Source: Oscillospiraceae bacterium (GTDB lineage Bacteria > Bacillota > Clostridia > Oscillospirales > Oscillospiraceae). Taken from it: DNA of 36,536 bases. Location of the stretch: assembly GCA_902775985.1 (NCBI GenBank), contig CACYOR010000007.1:1-36536 (forward strand), read 5' to 3'. Numbering within the stretch: the stretch's first letter is position 1; each line of letters begins with the position of its first letter. Position numbers and translations under genes: made by a program. The notes beneath the pieces were generated by a model, which saw only the letters and a list, made by a program, of their open reading frames with translations, was not told the origin of the DNA and ran no database searches. This document shows positions 12,801 to 22,195 of the stretch, piece by piece.

Positions 12801-15311
12801 ATGCTGGTAAACTACCTGCAATCCTATGAAAAAACCGAAAACGGCTGGCTGCTGCACGCCGACACGGCGGATGTGCTGCTCGTCTTCCTGACGGACGACA
12901 TCATCCGCATCCGCGTCAATTTCGACCGCCGTTTTGACGAGGCCTCCTATACCCTCGTCACCACCGCCTGGGCCGACCGCCTCGACCCCCTCTTTGAGGG
13001 GGAGCGGCGGCGCATCCAGGCCCTGGACGTCGCCTGCACGGAGACGGAGAAGGAGCTCGTCTTCGAGACGGCGACGCTCTGCCTGCGCCTGCGCAAGCAG
13101 CCCTTCTCCTTCAAACTCCTGGACAGGGAGGGCCGCACGCTCTACCGGGATCTGCCGGAGCGCGCCTTTGAGAAAGACCACCTGGGCCGCCTCAGCCATT
13201 ACTCCTGCATGGACCGGGAGCACGACCACTTCTACGGCTTCGGCGAGAAGACAGGGCATCTGGACAAGAAATTCCGCCGCCTGCGCATGAGCCCCAAGGA
13301 CGCCATCGGCCACGATCCCGAGACCGGCGACCCCATGTACAAGCACATTCCCTTCTACATCCGCGTGAGCGACGAGCAGCGCCGCGCCCTCGGCTTGTTC
13401 TATCACAACTCCTATGACTGCGTGTTCGACCTGGGCCAGGAGATCTCCGGCTACTGGGAGCGCTACTGCTACTACCAGACCGACGGCGGCGACATCGATC
13501 TCTTTCTCATCAACGGCCCGGACATGAAGGACGTCATCGGCCGCTACACCTGGCTGACGGGCCGGACGATCCTGCCCACAAAGCAGTCCCTGGGCTACTG
13601 CATGTCCACGATGTACTATGCGGAGCTGGAAAAGGACTGCGACAAGGAGATCTACAAGGTCGTGGACAAGCATCTGCAGGAGCAGATCTGGATCGACAAC
13701 TTCTGGCTCGCCTCCGGCTACTCCTCGGGCGAGGAGGACAACCTGCGCTATACCTTCAACTGGAACCGCAAGCGCTTTCCGGACCCGGAGGGCTTCTTTG
13801 AGAAGATGAATGCCATGGGCATCAACGTCATCTGCAACCTCAAGCCGGGCGTTCTGAAAAACCACCCCTATGCCCGCTATTATGAGGAGCGGGACGCCTT
13901 CATCAAGACCCCAGACGGCAGCGGCGACGCCACCGGCCGCTGGTGGGGCGGCGAGGGCCGCTTCATCGACTTCACCGGCCCCAAGGGCCGCGAGGCCTGG
14001 AAGCATCTGCTGGAGGAGAACATCCTCAAGAAGGGCACGAAGACCGTCTGGAACGACAACTGCGAAATCGACGGCATTGAGGATCGCCTCTCCCAGTGCG
14101 ACTACGAGGGCGCGAAGGGCACCATGGAGGATCTGAAGATCATCCACTCCAATATGATGGCCTATACCGCCGTCCAGGCAATCCATGACGTCTATCCCAA
14201 CGAGCGGCCCTATGTCATCAACCGCGCCGGCTTCGCCGGCATCCAGCGCTATGCCCAGGTCTGGGGCGGCGACAACCTGACCGACTGGCGCACGGTGAAG
14301 TTCAACCTCGCCACCATCATGGGCATGGGCCTCTCCGGCTGCGCCAACATGGGCTGCGACATCGGCGGCTTTGCCGGCGGCGCGCCGGAAGGGGAGCTGC
14401 TGCTGCGCTGGATCCAGAGCGGCGTGTTCCAGCCCCGCTTCACCATCAACTCCGCCAACTCCGACAACACCGTCACCCAGCCCTGGATGTACGCGGAGAA
14501 CCTGCCCTATGTGCGCGCGGCCTACGCCCTACGCTACCGGATGCTGCCCTATCTCTATTCCCTCATGCGTGAGGCCAGCGTGAAGGGCCTGCCCGTCATG
14601 CGCCCGCTCTTCCTGGAATTCCCGGAGGATCCGGCCTGCTACACGGACGAGAGCCTGAGCTTTCTGTACGGCCCCGCGGTGCTGGTGGCAAACGTGGTGG
14701 AAAAGGGCGCGAAGACCCGTCGGCTCTATCTCCCGAAGGGCTGCACCTGGTACGACATGAACGATCACCTGCGCGCCTATGAGGGCGGCCAGACGGTCGA
14801 GGTGCCGGTGGACCTGGGCAGCATCCCCATGTTCCTGCGCGGCAGCGCGATCTTCTGCACCTCGGAGGACGTCAAGCGCATCCTGGCCGACAAGGTCCGG
14901 CAGCTCGACCTGCTGATCGCCGCCGAGGAAGATGTGGAATTCACCTATTACGACGACGACGGCCACACCGAGGACTACCGGCGCGGCGACTACGCCGAGA
15001 CCCGGATCCGCGTCACGGCAGGGGACCGCACCCGCATCCGCTTTGAAAAGAGCGGCACCTATTCGGACAGCATCAAGCGCCTCACGCTCCGCCTGGTGAG
15101 CAAAAAGAAGGGCGCCTTCTGGGTCACCGTGGACGGGGAGCCGATCCCCCGCTATCTGGTGCGCGACAACTGGGAGGAGAGCGAGAGCGGCTGGTACTAT
15201 GAGCTCGCCGACCGCAGCATCCTGGTCAAATGCCCCAAGCCTCAAAAGGACAGCTTTGAGATCGTTGTCTCGACTGAAAAATTCGACCTCATCGGCATGG
15301 CCGATGAGTAA
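12801..15311 (+). CDS. GH31-family glycoside hydrolase, second tandem paralog
   Basis: This 836-residue cytoplasmic protein is clearly related to its upstream neighbour along its whole length (same HIPFYIRVS, DGGDIDLFL, LPKGCTWYD blocks), though well diverged, so the duplication is old. The nucleophile motif is WNDNCE with Asp419; the acid/base is Asp491 in VWGGDN. The neighbour's DDNCEYD is NDNCEID here, and several loop segments near the barrel differ, so the two may act on different links of one substrate. It starts 12 bases after the first gene with GGGAGGACACT as ribosome binding site and ends 17 bases before uxuA, all in one operon. The substrate is unknown. Confidence 0.92.
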   Translation: MLVNYLQSYEKTENGWLLHADTADVLLVFLTDDIIRIRVNFDRRFDEASYTLVTTAWADRLDPLFEGERRRIQALDVACTETEKELVFETATLCLRLRKQPFSFKLLDREGRTLYRDLPERAFEKDHLGRLSHYSCMDREHDHFYGFGEKTGHLDKKFRRLRMSPKDAIGHDPETGDPMYKHIPFYIRVSDEQRRALGLFYHNSYDCVFDLGQEISGYWERYCYYQTDGGDIDLFLINGPDMKDVIGRYTWLTGRTILPTKQSLGYCMSTMYYAELEKDCDKEIYKVVDKHLQEQIWIDNFWLASGYSSGEEDNLRYTFNWNRKRFPDPEGFFEKMNAMGINVICNLKPGVLKNHPYARYYEERDAFIKTPDGSGDATGRWWGGEGRFIDFTGPKGREAWKHLLEENILKKGTKTVWNDNCEIDGIEDRLSQCDYEGAKGTMEDLKIIHSNMMAYTAVQAIHDVYPNERPYVINRAGFAGIQRYAQVWGGDNLTDWRTVKFNLATIMGMGLSGCANMGCDIGGFAGGAPEGELLLRWIQSGVFQPRFTINSANSDNTVTQPWMYAENLPYVRAAYALRYRMLPYLYSLMREASVKGLPVMRPLFLEFPEDPACYTDESLSFLYGPAVLVANVVEKGAKTRRLYLPKGCTWYDMNDHLRAYEGGQTVEVPVDLGSIPMFLRGSAIFCTSEDVKRILADKVRQLDLLIAAEEDVEFTYYDDDGHTEDYRRGDYAETRIRVTAGDRTRIRFEKSGTYSDSIKRLTLRLVSKKKGAFWVTVDGEPIPRYLVRDNWEESESGWYYELADRSILVKCPKPQKDSFEIVVSTEKFDLIGMADE

Positions 15312-15328
15312 ATACAGGAGGAATCTTT

Positions 15329-16414
15329 ATGGCAATGCAAATGGGCTTTCGCTGGTATGGCGAGGGCAACGACAAAATCTCTCTCTCGGACATCCGGCAG
15401 ATCCCCGGCGTGAGCACCATTGTCTGGGCCCTGCACAGCAAGATGCCCGGTGAGATCTGGCAGCCGGAGGAGATCGCCCCGGTCGTTCAGCAGATCCGCG
15501 ACGCGGGCTTCAACGCCGACGTGGTGGAGTCCGTGAACGTGCACGACGATATCAAGATCGGCCTTCCCACCCGCGATCAGTACATCGACAATTACATCCA
15601 GACCATCCGCAACCTCGCGCCCTTCGGCGTGAAGGTCATCTGCTACAACTTCATGCCGATCTTCGACTGGACCCGCTCGGACATGTTCCACCCGGTGGGG
15701 GACGGCTCCACCGCCCTCTTCTATCAGAAGGACATGATCCAGGACGACCCCAAGGAGATGGCCGACTACGTCATGGGCCTGACCGAGAAATACCACATGA
15801 CCTTCCCGGGCTGGGAGCCGGAGCGCATGGCGAAGCTGGACGAGCTGTTTGAGGCCTACAAGCCCGTCACGAAAGAAAAGCTCTGGGAGAATTTCAAGTA
15901 CTTCCTGGAGCGCCTGATGCCCGTCTGCCATGAGTGCGACATCAAGATGGCCGTGCACATGGACGATCCCCCCTGGGATATCTTCGGCCTGCCCAGATTG
16001 CTCATCGACGCGGAGAGCATCGACCGCTTCCTCAAAATGGTGGACGATCCCTACAACTGCCTGACCCTCTGCTCCGGCAGCCTGAACGCCAACCCGGAGA
16101 ACAACGTGGCCGAGATCGTCCGCAAGCACTGCGACCGCATCGCCTTTGCCCACATCCGCAACGTCAAGCATTTCCCCAACGGCGACTTCTCCGAGGCCAG
16201 CCACCGGGACTGCGACGGCGACACCGGCATTCTGGACATTCTCCGCGCCTATCACGACTGCGGCTTTGACGGCTATATCCGCCCCGACCACGGCCGTCAC
16301 CTCTGGGACGAGAAGCCGGGCAACGTCCGTCCCGGCTACGGCCTGTATGACCGGGCCCTGGGCATCATGTACATGCTGGGCGCCTGGGACTATATGGACA
16401 AATTCGGGAAATAA
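15329..16414 (+). CDS. uxuA: Mannonate dehydratase
   Basis: UxuA removes water from D-mannonate to give 2-keto-3-deoxygluconate (KDG), using Mn2+ or Fe2+. The 361-residue protein opens with MQMGFRWYGEGNDKISLSDI, the usual N terminus. The TIM-barrel metal ligands are visible in VHMDDPPW, LCSGSLNA, FAHIRNVKHF and IRPDHGRHLW. The size fits the shorter Firmicute type. The AGGAGG site at 15317 precedes the ATG. It is co-transcribed after the GH31 pair and before the fructuronate reductase that makes its substrate. Confidence 0.97.
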   Translation: MAMQMGFRWYGEGNDKISLSDIRQIPGVSTIVWALHSKMPGEIWQPEEIAPVVQQIRDAGFNADVVESVNVHDDIKIGLPTRDQYIDNYIQTIRNLAPFGVKVICYNFMPIFDWTRSDMFHPVGDGSTALFYQKDMIQDDPKEMADYVMGLTEKYHMTFPGWEPERMAKLDELFEAYKPVTKEKLWENFKYFLERLMPVCHECDIKMAVHMDDPPWDIFGLPRLLIDAESIDRFLKMVDDPYNCLTLCSGSLNANPENNVAEIVRKHCDRIAFAHIRNVKHFPNGDFSEASHRDCDGDTGILDILRAYHDCGFDGYIRPDHGRHLWDEKPGNVRPGYGLYDRALGIMYMLGAWDYMDKFGK

Positions 16415-16438
16415 ATCCGCCATGGGAGGTACATAGAC

Positions 16439-17995
16439 ATGGTACTGAATAACGAATCTCTGAAAAACCGGGCCGAATGGGAGGCCAAGGGCTACCGCCT
16501 GCCGGAGTATGACCGGGAGGCCATGATCGCGCGCACGAAAGAAAATCCCACCTGGCTGCACTTCGGCGCGGGCAACATCTTCAAGGCCCTGCACGGCATG
16601 GCCGCCCAGCGGCTCCTCAACGAGGGCGTGCTGGACAAGGGCATCATCGCCGTCGAGCGCATGGACCGCGGCGGCGAGAAGTATGACGATCTGGCCGTGG
16701 TCGTGACCTTGAAATCGAACGGCAGCGTGGAGAAGAACATCCTCGGCGCCCTGGCCGAGACCTGCTATCTCTACGGCGGCGAGGAGCGGCTCAAGGAAAT
16801 TTTCCGCAATCCCTCTCTGCAGCTGGCCACCTTCACGATCACTGAGAAGGGCTACAGCCTGGCAGGCGACGATGTGAAGGCCGATCTGGCCCTCTCCCCG
16901 GCGGAGGCGAAGAGCTACATGGGCAAGGTGGCCGCCCTGCTCCTGGAACGCTACAAAGCCGGGGCCTATCCCATCGCCATGGTGAGCACCGATAACTGCT
17001 CCCACAACGGCGACAAGCTCAAGGCCGCCATGCTCGCCTTTGCCACAGCCTGGGGCGATGAGGGCTTTACGGCCTACCTCGAGGACAGCGGCAAGGTCTC
17101 CTTCCCCTGGACCATGATCGACAAGATCACCCCGAGCCCGGACCTCAGCGTGGGCGCCATGCTGGAGGCGGACGGCCTGGAGGGCTTCGCCCCGGTGCGC
17201 AATGCCCGCGGCACGGTCAAGGCCCCCTATGTCAACGCCGAGGAGAGCGAGTACCTGGTGCTGGAGGACGCCTTCCCCAACGGCCGTCCTCCGCTGGAGA
17301 AGGCCGGCTTCTACTTCACCGCGCGGGAGACCGTGGACAAGGTGGAGCGCATGAAGGTCTGCACCTGCCTCAACCCCCTGCACACGGCGCTGGCCGTCTA
17401 CGGCTGCCTGCTGGGCTTTGAGAAGATCTCGGCCGAGATGCAGGATGAGGACCTCCTGAAGCTGGTGGAGCGGATCGGCTACAAGGAAGGCCTGCCGGTT
17501 GTAACCGACCCCGGCATCATCCAGCCCCAGGACTTCATCGACACCGTGGTGAAGGTGCGCATCCCGAACCCCTTCATGCCGGATACGCCTCAGCGCATCG
17601 CCACCGACACCTCCCAGAAGCTGCCCATCCGCTTCGGCGAGACGATCAAGGCCTATCTGGCCTCCGACACGCTGGACGTGCAGGATCTCAAGCTGATCCC
17701 GCTGGTGCACGCGGGCTGGCTCCGGTATCTGATGGCCATCGACGATCAGGGCAAGCCCTTTGAGCCCTCGCCCGACCCGCTGCTCGCGGAAGCGCAGGCG
17801 TATGTGAAAGACGTGAAGCTGGGCGAGACGCCCGACTGCTCCAAGCTGGAGGGCCTGCTGCGCAACAAGACGATCTTCGGGGTCGATCTGGTGGAGGCGG
17901 GCCTCGGCGACAAGGTCTGCGCCTACTTCACCGAGCTGACCGCCGGCCCGGGCGCCGTGCGCTCGACCCTGCACAAATACGTGAACGCGGACTAA
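16439..17995 (+). CDS. uxuB: Fructuronate reductase (mannitol dehydrogenase family)
   Basis: This enzyme reduces D-fructuronate to D-mannonate with NADH. The 518-residue protein has an N-terminal Rossmann domain (LHFGAGNIFKALHG, about residues 40-53) and the family signature MVSTDNCSHNGDKL (about 181-194). The C-terminal domain carries KVCTCLNPLHTALAVYG, where Lys, Asn and His form the catalytic set of this polyol dehydrogenase family. The family also includes mannitol and tagaturonate enzymes. The choice of fructuronate rests on the flanking uxuA and the uxaC in the same operon. GGGAGGTACATAGAC precedes ATG 16439. Confidence 0.9.
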   Translation: MVLNNESLKNRAEWEAKGYRLPEYDREAMIARTKENPTWLHFGAGNIFKALHGMAAQRLLNEGVLDKGIIAVERMDRGGEKYDDLAVVVTLKSNGSVEKNILGALAETCYLYGGEERLKEIFRNPSLQLATFTITEKGYSLAGDDVKADLALSPAEAKSYMGKVAALLLERYKAGAYPIAMVSTDNCSHNGDKLKAAMLAFATAWGDEGFTAYLEDSGKVSFPWTMIDKITPSPDLSVGAMLEADGLEGFAPVRNARGTVKAPYVNAEESEYLVLEDAFPNGRPPLEKAGFYFTARETVDKVERMKVCTCLNPLHTALAVYGCLLGFEKISAEMQDEDLLKLVERIGYKEGLPVVTDPGIIQPQDFIDTVVKVRIPNPFMPDTPQRIATDTSQKLPIRFGETIKAYLASDTLDVQDLKLIPLVHAGWLRYLMAIDDQGKPFEPSPDPLLAEAQAYVKDVKLGETPDCSKLEGLLRNKTIFGVDLVEAGLGDKVCAYFTELTAGPGAVRSTLHKYVNAD

Positions 17996-18027
17996 ACCCA
18001 CCGGTTTAGACCAGAAGAGGAGAGAAA

Positions 18028-19338
18028 TTGGCGCTGCATGTCATGGAGGAGGCCAACCGCTGTCTCGGCTGCAAGAAGCCGCGGTGCCGGGAGGGCTGCC
18101 CGATCCATACCAACATTCCGGAGGCCATCCGGCTTTTGAAGGACGGAAAGCTGAACGAGGCGGGGTGGATGCTCTTTGAGAACAATCCCCTCACCACGAT
18201 CTGCTCCCTCGTCTGCAACCACGAGAAACAGTGCGAGGGACACTGCATCCGCGGCATCAAGGACGTCCCGGTGCACTTCTCCGTCATTGAGAACTATATC
18301 TCCACCACCTATGCCAACCAGATGGTGCACGGCCCAGCCCCCTCCAACGGGCGCAAGGTCGCGCTGATCGGCGCGGGGCCCTCCAGCCTCACGATCGCCG
18401 TCATCCTGTCCCGCTACGGCTACGACGTCACCATCTTCGACAGCAAGGATAAGATCGGCGGCGTCATGCGCTACGGCATCCCGGATTTCCGGCTGCCCGA
18501 CGCCGTGCTGGACGACTTCGCCTATCGCCATCTGGAGCTCAAGGGCATCCGCTTCCGCCCGAACACCACCATCGGCGGCGCGATCAGCCTGGACGACCTG
18601 TTCCGGGACGGCTATCAAAGCGTCTTTGTCGGCGCGGGCCTCTGGCGGCCGAAGAGCCTTCACATCAAGGGCGAGACGCTGGGCCATGTGGCCTTTGCCA
18701 TCAACTATCTGGCCTCCCCGAAGGCCTTCCGCCTGGGCGAGCGCGTGATCGTGATCGGCTCGGGCAACTCCGCCATGGACTGCGCCCGCACGGCCATCCG
18801 CAACGGCGCGCACTATGTCACCGTCTTCAACCGCCGGGATCAGATCGCCGCCAGCCAGTACGAGTCGAGCTATGCCAAGCTGGAGGGCGTGGAGTTCGAG
18901 ATGATGAAGAGCCCGCTGGAGATCCGCGACGACGGCGTCGTCTTTATCGACAACGAGTATGACGAGGAGGGCAAGCTGCGTCCGATCCCGGGCACGGAGA
19001 AGCTCTATCCCTGCACGGGCGTCATCGTGGCGGTCAGCCAGGAGCTGGGCAGCAACATCATCAACACGGCCAAAGGCCTCGAAAAGGAACGCGGCGGCAT
19101 CATCGCCGTGGACGAGGACGGACATACCTCCCGCGCCGGCGTCTTCGCGGCCGGCGATATCGCCCACGGCGCGGGCACCGTGGTGCACGCGGTGGCCACC
19201 GGCAAGCGTGTGGCCGAGGCCATGCACGAGTATATGCAGTCGCTCCCCATGCCGGAGCCCTCGCCCTATGCGAATGTGCCGGTGGTCGAGCGGCCCGCTG
19301 CGAGTGTGCTGTCTGAGCAAGTGATACACGTGGATTGA
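18028..19338 (+). CDS. GltD-like NAD(P)H-dependent flavoprotein oxidoreductase
   Basis: This 436-residue protein resembles the glutamate synthase small subunit. An N-terminal 4Fe-4S region has RCLGCKKPRCREGCP and CSLVCNHEKQCEGHC. The FAD site is VALIGAGPSS and the NAD(P)H site is VIVIGSGNSAMDCAR. A closing FAD motif is GVFAAGDIAHGAGTVVHAVA. Such proteins move electrons from NAD(P)H through FAD and iron-sulfur clusters to a partner. No glutamate synthase large subunit is nearby. Its place between uxuB and the sugar kinase suggests a redox step tied to uronate use, not demonstrated. The start is TTG 18028, 5-6 bases after AGAGGAGAG; it gives the complete N-terminal cysteine region. Confidence 0.85.
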   Translation: MALHVMEEANRCLGCKKPRCREGCPIHTNIPEAIRLLKDGKLNEAGWMLFENNPLTTICSLVCNHEKQCEGHCIRGIKDVPVHFSVIENYISTTYANQMVHGPAPSNGRKVALIGAGPSSLTIAVILSRYGYDVTIFDSKDKIGGVMRYGIPDFRLPDAVLDDFAYRHLELKGIRFRPNTTIGGAISLDDLFRDGYQSVFVGAGLWRPKSLHIKGETLGHVAFAINYLASPKAFRLGERVIVIGSGNSAMDCARTAIRNGAHYVTVFNRRDQIAASQYESSYAKLEGVEFEMMKSPLEIRDDGVVFIDNEYDEEGKLRPIPGTEKLYPCTGVIVAVSQELGSNIINTAKGLEKERGGIIAVDEDGHTSRAGVFAAGDIAHGAGTVVHAVATGKRVAEAMHEYMQSLPMPEPSPYANVPVVERPAASVLSEQVIHVD

Positions 19339-19373
19339 AGTTGAATTGTGATATTTCGAAAGGAGAAACCATC

Positions 19374-20471
19374 ATGGAACTGAATTTGCGTCCGAGAGAG
19401 GAATGCCGCTTTGACGCCGTATCGCTGGGTGAGATCATGCTGCGTCTGGACCCGGGCGAGGGGAGAATCCGCACCGCCCGTTCCTTCCGCGCCTGGGAGG
19501 GCGGCGGCGAGTACAACGTGGTGCGCGGCCTGCACAAGTGCTTCGGGCTGAACACCGGCGTCATCACCGCCTTCGCCGACAACGAGGTGGGCAAGCTGAT
19601 GAAGGACTTCATCGAGCAGGGCGGCGTCTCCACCGATCTGATCTACTGGAAGAAGACCGACGGCATCGGCCGCATCTGCCGCAACGGCATCAACTTCACC
19701 GAGCGCGGCTTCGGCATCCGGGGCGCCGTGGGCTGCTCCGACCGGGCCAACACCGCCATCTCCCAGGCCACGCCCGAGGACTTCGATTTCGAGTACATCT
19801 TCGGCAAGCTGGGCGTGCGCTGGCTGCATACCGGCGGCATCTACGCGGCCCTGAGTGAACAGAGCTGCCAGACCGTCATTGAGGCCTGCAAGATCGCGAA
19901 GAAATACGGCACTGTCATCTCCTATGACCTGAACTACCGCCCCTCCATGTGGAGCGCCATCGGCGGTCTGGACAAGGCCCGCGAGGTCAACCGCGAGGTG
20001 GCCAAGTACGTGGACGTGATGATCGGCAACGAGGAGGACTTCACCGCCTGCCTGGGCTTCGAGATCGAGGGCAACGATGAAAACCTCAAGGAGCTGAATC
20101 TGGACGGCTACAAGAAGATGATCGGCAAGGCGGCCGAGACCTATCCCAACTTCAAGGTCGTGGCCACCACGCTGCGCACCGTGAAAACTGCCACCGTCAA
20201 CGACTGGAAGGCCATCTGCTGGGCGGATGGGGAGATCTACCAGTCCAAGGAGTACAACGGTCTGGAGATCATGGACCGCGTGGGCGGCGGCGACTCCTTC
20301 GCCTCCGGCCTGGTCTACGGCCTGATGACCACGGGCGATGCGGAGAAGGCCGTCAACTACGGCGCGGCCCACGGCGCTCTCGCCATGACCACCCCGGGCG
20401 ACACCTCCATGGCCTCTCTCAAGGAGGTCGAGGCCATCATGGGCGGCGCCGGCGCCAGAGTCAAGAGGTGA
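19374..20471 (+). CDS. kdgK: PfkB-family sugar kinase, probable 2-keto-3-deoxygluconate kinase
   Basis: This 365-residue ribokinase-fold enzyme probably phosphorylates KDG to KDPG with ATP. The start is ATG 19374, with AAAGGAGAAACCATC. Motifs: SLGEIMLRLDPG at the N terminus, EGGGEYNVVRGL in the sugar-binding lid region, YDLNYRPSMW in the middle, and DRVGGGDSFASGLVYG near the end, where the Asp is the catalytic base and GGGD forms the anion hole. The PfkB family is broad; KDG as substrate is inferred from uxuA in the same operon. It follows the GltD-like gene and is 4 bases from uxaC. Confidence 0.88.
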   Translation: MELNLRPREECRFDAVSLGEIMLRLDPGEGRIRTARSFRAWEGGGEYNVVRGLHKCFGLNTGVITAFADNEVGKLMKDFIEQGGVSTDLIYWKKTDGIGRICRNGINFTERGFGIRGAVGCSDRANTAISQATPEDFDFEYIFGKLGVRWLHTGGIYAALSEQSCQTVIEACKIAKKYGTVISYDLNYRPSMWSAIGGLDKAREVNREVAKYVDVMIGNEEDFTACLGFEIEGNDENLKELNLDGYKKMIGKAAETYPNFKVVATTLRTVKTATVNDWKAICWADGEIYQSKEYNGLEIMDRVGGGDSFASGLVYGLMTTGDAEKAVNYGAAHGALAMTTPGDTSMASLKEVEAIMGGAGARVKR

Positions 20472-20475
20472 GTCC

Positions 20476-21855
20476 ATGAAAGCCTTTCTGGATAAGGATT
20501 TCCTGCTGTCCTCTGATACGGCGAAGCATCTCTACCACGATTTCGCCGCCGATATGCCCATCATCGACTACCACTGCCATCTGGACCCGAAGGAGATCTA
20601 CGAGGACCGGCAGTTTGAAAACATCACCCAGGTCTGGCTGGGCGGCGACCACTACAAGTGGCGCCTGATGCGCTCGGCGGGCGTGGAAGAGAGGTACATC
20701 ACGGGCGACGCCTCCGACCGGGAGAAGTTCCAGAAGTGGGCGGAGACCATCGGCCTTGCCATCGGCAACCCCCTGCACCACTGGAGCCACCTGGAGCTGA
20801 AGAACTACTTCGGCTATGAGGGCGCCCTCAACGGCGACACCGCGGAGGAGGTCTGGCAGCTCTGCAACGAGAAGCTGAAGGGCCTGTCGGCGCGGAAGCT
20901 GATCGTCAACTCCAGGGTGAAGGCCCTCTGCACCACCGACGATCCGGCGGATTCCCTGGAATGGCATCAGAAAATCGCCGCGGACGCATCCTTTGACGTG
21001 AAGGTGCTGCCCTCGTACCGGCCCGACAAGGCCCTGGGCATCGAGAAGTCGGACTATCTGGACTATCTCAAGCGCCTGGGCGAGATCGAAAATTTTGCCC
21101 AGCTCTGTGATGCGCTGCTGGCGCGGCTGGACTTCTTCTGCTCTCTGGGCTGCCGGGTGTCCGACCACGGCGTGGACGCGGTCCCCTTCGCCCCCGCGAG
21201 TAAGGAGGAGGTCGAGGCCATCTTCCGGCGGCGCCTCGCCGGGCAGATGCCCAGCGCCCTGGAGGAAAAGCAGTTCAAGACCGCGCTGCTGCTGATCCTG
21301 GGCCGGGCCTATGCCCGCAAGGGTCTCGTCATGCAGATCCATTTCGGTGTTATCCGCGATAATGCCAAGCGTGTTTTCCGCGCCCTGGGTCCGGACGCCG
21401 GCATCGACTCCATCGGCGATCAGGCCTCGATCCGCTCTCTGGCCGCCTTCCTCAACGCCCTGGATGAGACGGATGAACTGCCGAAGACGATCCTGTACTC
21501 CCTCAACCCCAACGATAACGCCGCCATCGAGACCGTGATGGGCGCCTTTCAGAACGGGAGCGCCGTCGGCAAGGTGCAGCACGGCAGCGCCTGGTGGTTC
21601 AACGACCACAAGCAGGGCATGACCGAACAGATGACCAGCCTCGCCAACGAGGGCTTCCTGGCCGGCTTTGTGGGCATGCTCACCGATTCGCGCAGCTTCC
21701 TCAGCTACGCCCGGCACGAGTATTTCCGCCGCATCCTCTGCGAGCTTCTGGGCTCCTGGGTGGAAAACGGCGAATATCCCAACGACGACAAGGCTCTGAA
21801 AACCATCGTCCAGGGGATCTGCGTCAAAAACGCGGAGCGGTATTTTGACCTTTGA
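20476..21855 (+). CDS. uxaC: Glucuronate isomerase
   Basis: UxaC converts D-glucuronate to D-fructuronate (and galacturonate to tagaturonate). The 459-residue protein shows the family start KAFLDKDFLLSSDTAKHLY, the metal-site motif PIIDYHCHLDPKEI, and later blocks ALCTTDDPADSLEWH, HFGVIRDNAKR and WWFNDHKQGM. The length is normal. It begins 4 bases after the kinase and is the last gene of the catabolic operon, so it supplies fructuronate to uxuB. Galacturonate use would need a tagaturonate reductase and altronate dehydratase, which are absent here, so glucuronate is favoured. Confidence 0.97.
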   Translation: MKAFLDKDFLLSSDTAKHLYHDFAADMPIIDYHCHLDPKEIYEDRQFENITQVWLGGDHYKWRLMRSAGVEERYITGDASDREKFQKWAETIGLAIGNPLHHWSHLELKNYFGYEGALNGDTAEEVWQLCNEKLKGLSARKLIVNSRVKALCTTDDPADSLEWHQKIAADASFDVKVLPSYRPDKALGIEKSDYLDYLKRLGEIENFAQLCDALLARLDFFCSLGCRVSDHGVDAVPFAPASKEEVEAIFRRRLAGQMPSALEEKQFKTALLLILGRAYARKGLVMQIHFGVIRDNAKRVFRALGPDAGIDSIGDQASIRSLAAFLNALDETDELPKTILYSLNPNDNAAIETVMGAFQNGSAVGKVQHGSAWWFNDHKQGMTEQMTSLANEGFLAGFVGMLTDSRSFLSYARHEYFRRILCELLGSWVENGEYPNDDKALKTIVQGICVKNAERYFDL

Positions 21856-22069
21856 CAGCCGCCGCTGCCCGAGAGCTCGGAGGGCGCGCCCTGCCACCGC
21901 TTCTGCAAAACAAAATAGACGATCCTAAGCAAGCTGCTGCGCCCTTCGGTCCGGAAACGGATCGGAGGGCGCGTCCCTTTTTCGCACCGCGAAAAAGGCC
22001 CGGAACAGCCGACATTTTCCATCCCGGATTTAATTTTTATGACTTTTTTTGACAGAGCACATCTTTTCA
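21856..22069. other. Gene-free stretch after uxaC with hairpins
   Basis: A perfect hairpin, CCTTTTTCGC-ACC-GCGAAAAAGG, lies at 21976-21998. Other GC-rich inverted repeats (GAGGGCGCGCCC near 21880; CGATCC/GGATCG at 21921 and 21957) are present. A TTGACA is at 22049-22054, but the better promoter is just downstream. No gene is seen. Confidence 0.45.
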
Positions 22070-22098
22070 TTGCATTTCTCGACAAACTACTATATAAT
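22070..22098 (+). promoter_or_regulatory. Promoter of the Ig-like surface protein gene
   Basis: TTGCAT (22070-22075) and a consensus TATAAT (22093-22098) are 17 bases apart. The leader to ATG 22196 is about 90 bases. Confidence 0.7.
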
Positions 22099-22195
22099 GA
22101 TGCAAAGGGTGCCCCTGCGGACTATATCCGGGTTCGCCGCCGCTTCCCCCGATTGCTATGAGCCGTGAGGGCTCATAAGAAGGAAGGTACCGATT

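Noticed and set aside
10294-15311. Polysaccharide utilisation locus of the Bacteroidetes type
   Set aside because: There are no SusC/SusD proteins and no secreted glycosidases; import is by a TRAP system and hydrolysis is cytoplasmic.
15242-18001. Minus-strand frame of 919 codons antisense to uxuA and uxuB
   Set aside because: It spans two clear enzymes on the other strand and gives a Val/Gly/His-rich translation without domains; a shadow of GC-rich codons.
18028-19338. Glutamate synthase
   Set aside because: Only the small-subunit-like oxidoreductase is present; the large catalytic subunit is absent, so glutamate synthesis is not supported.
22049-22054. TTGACA as the -35 of the Ig-like surface gene
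   Set aside because: It is 38 bases from the TATAAT, too far; TTGCAT at 22070 has the correct 17-base spacing.
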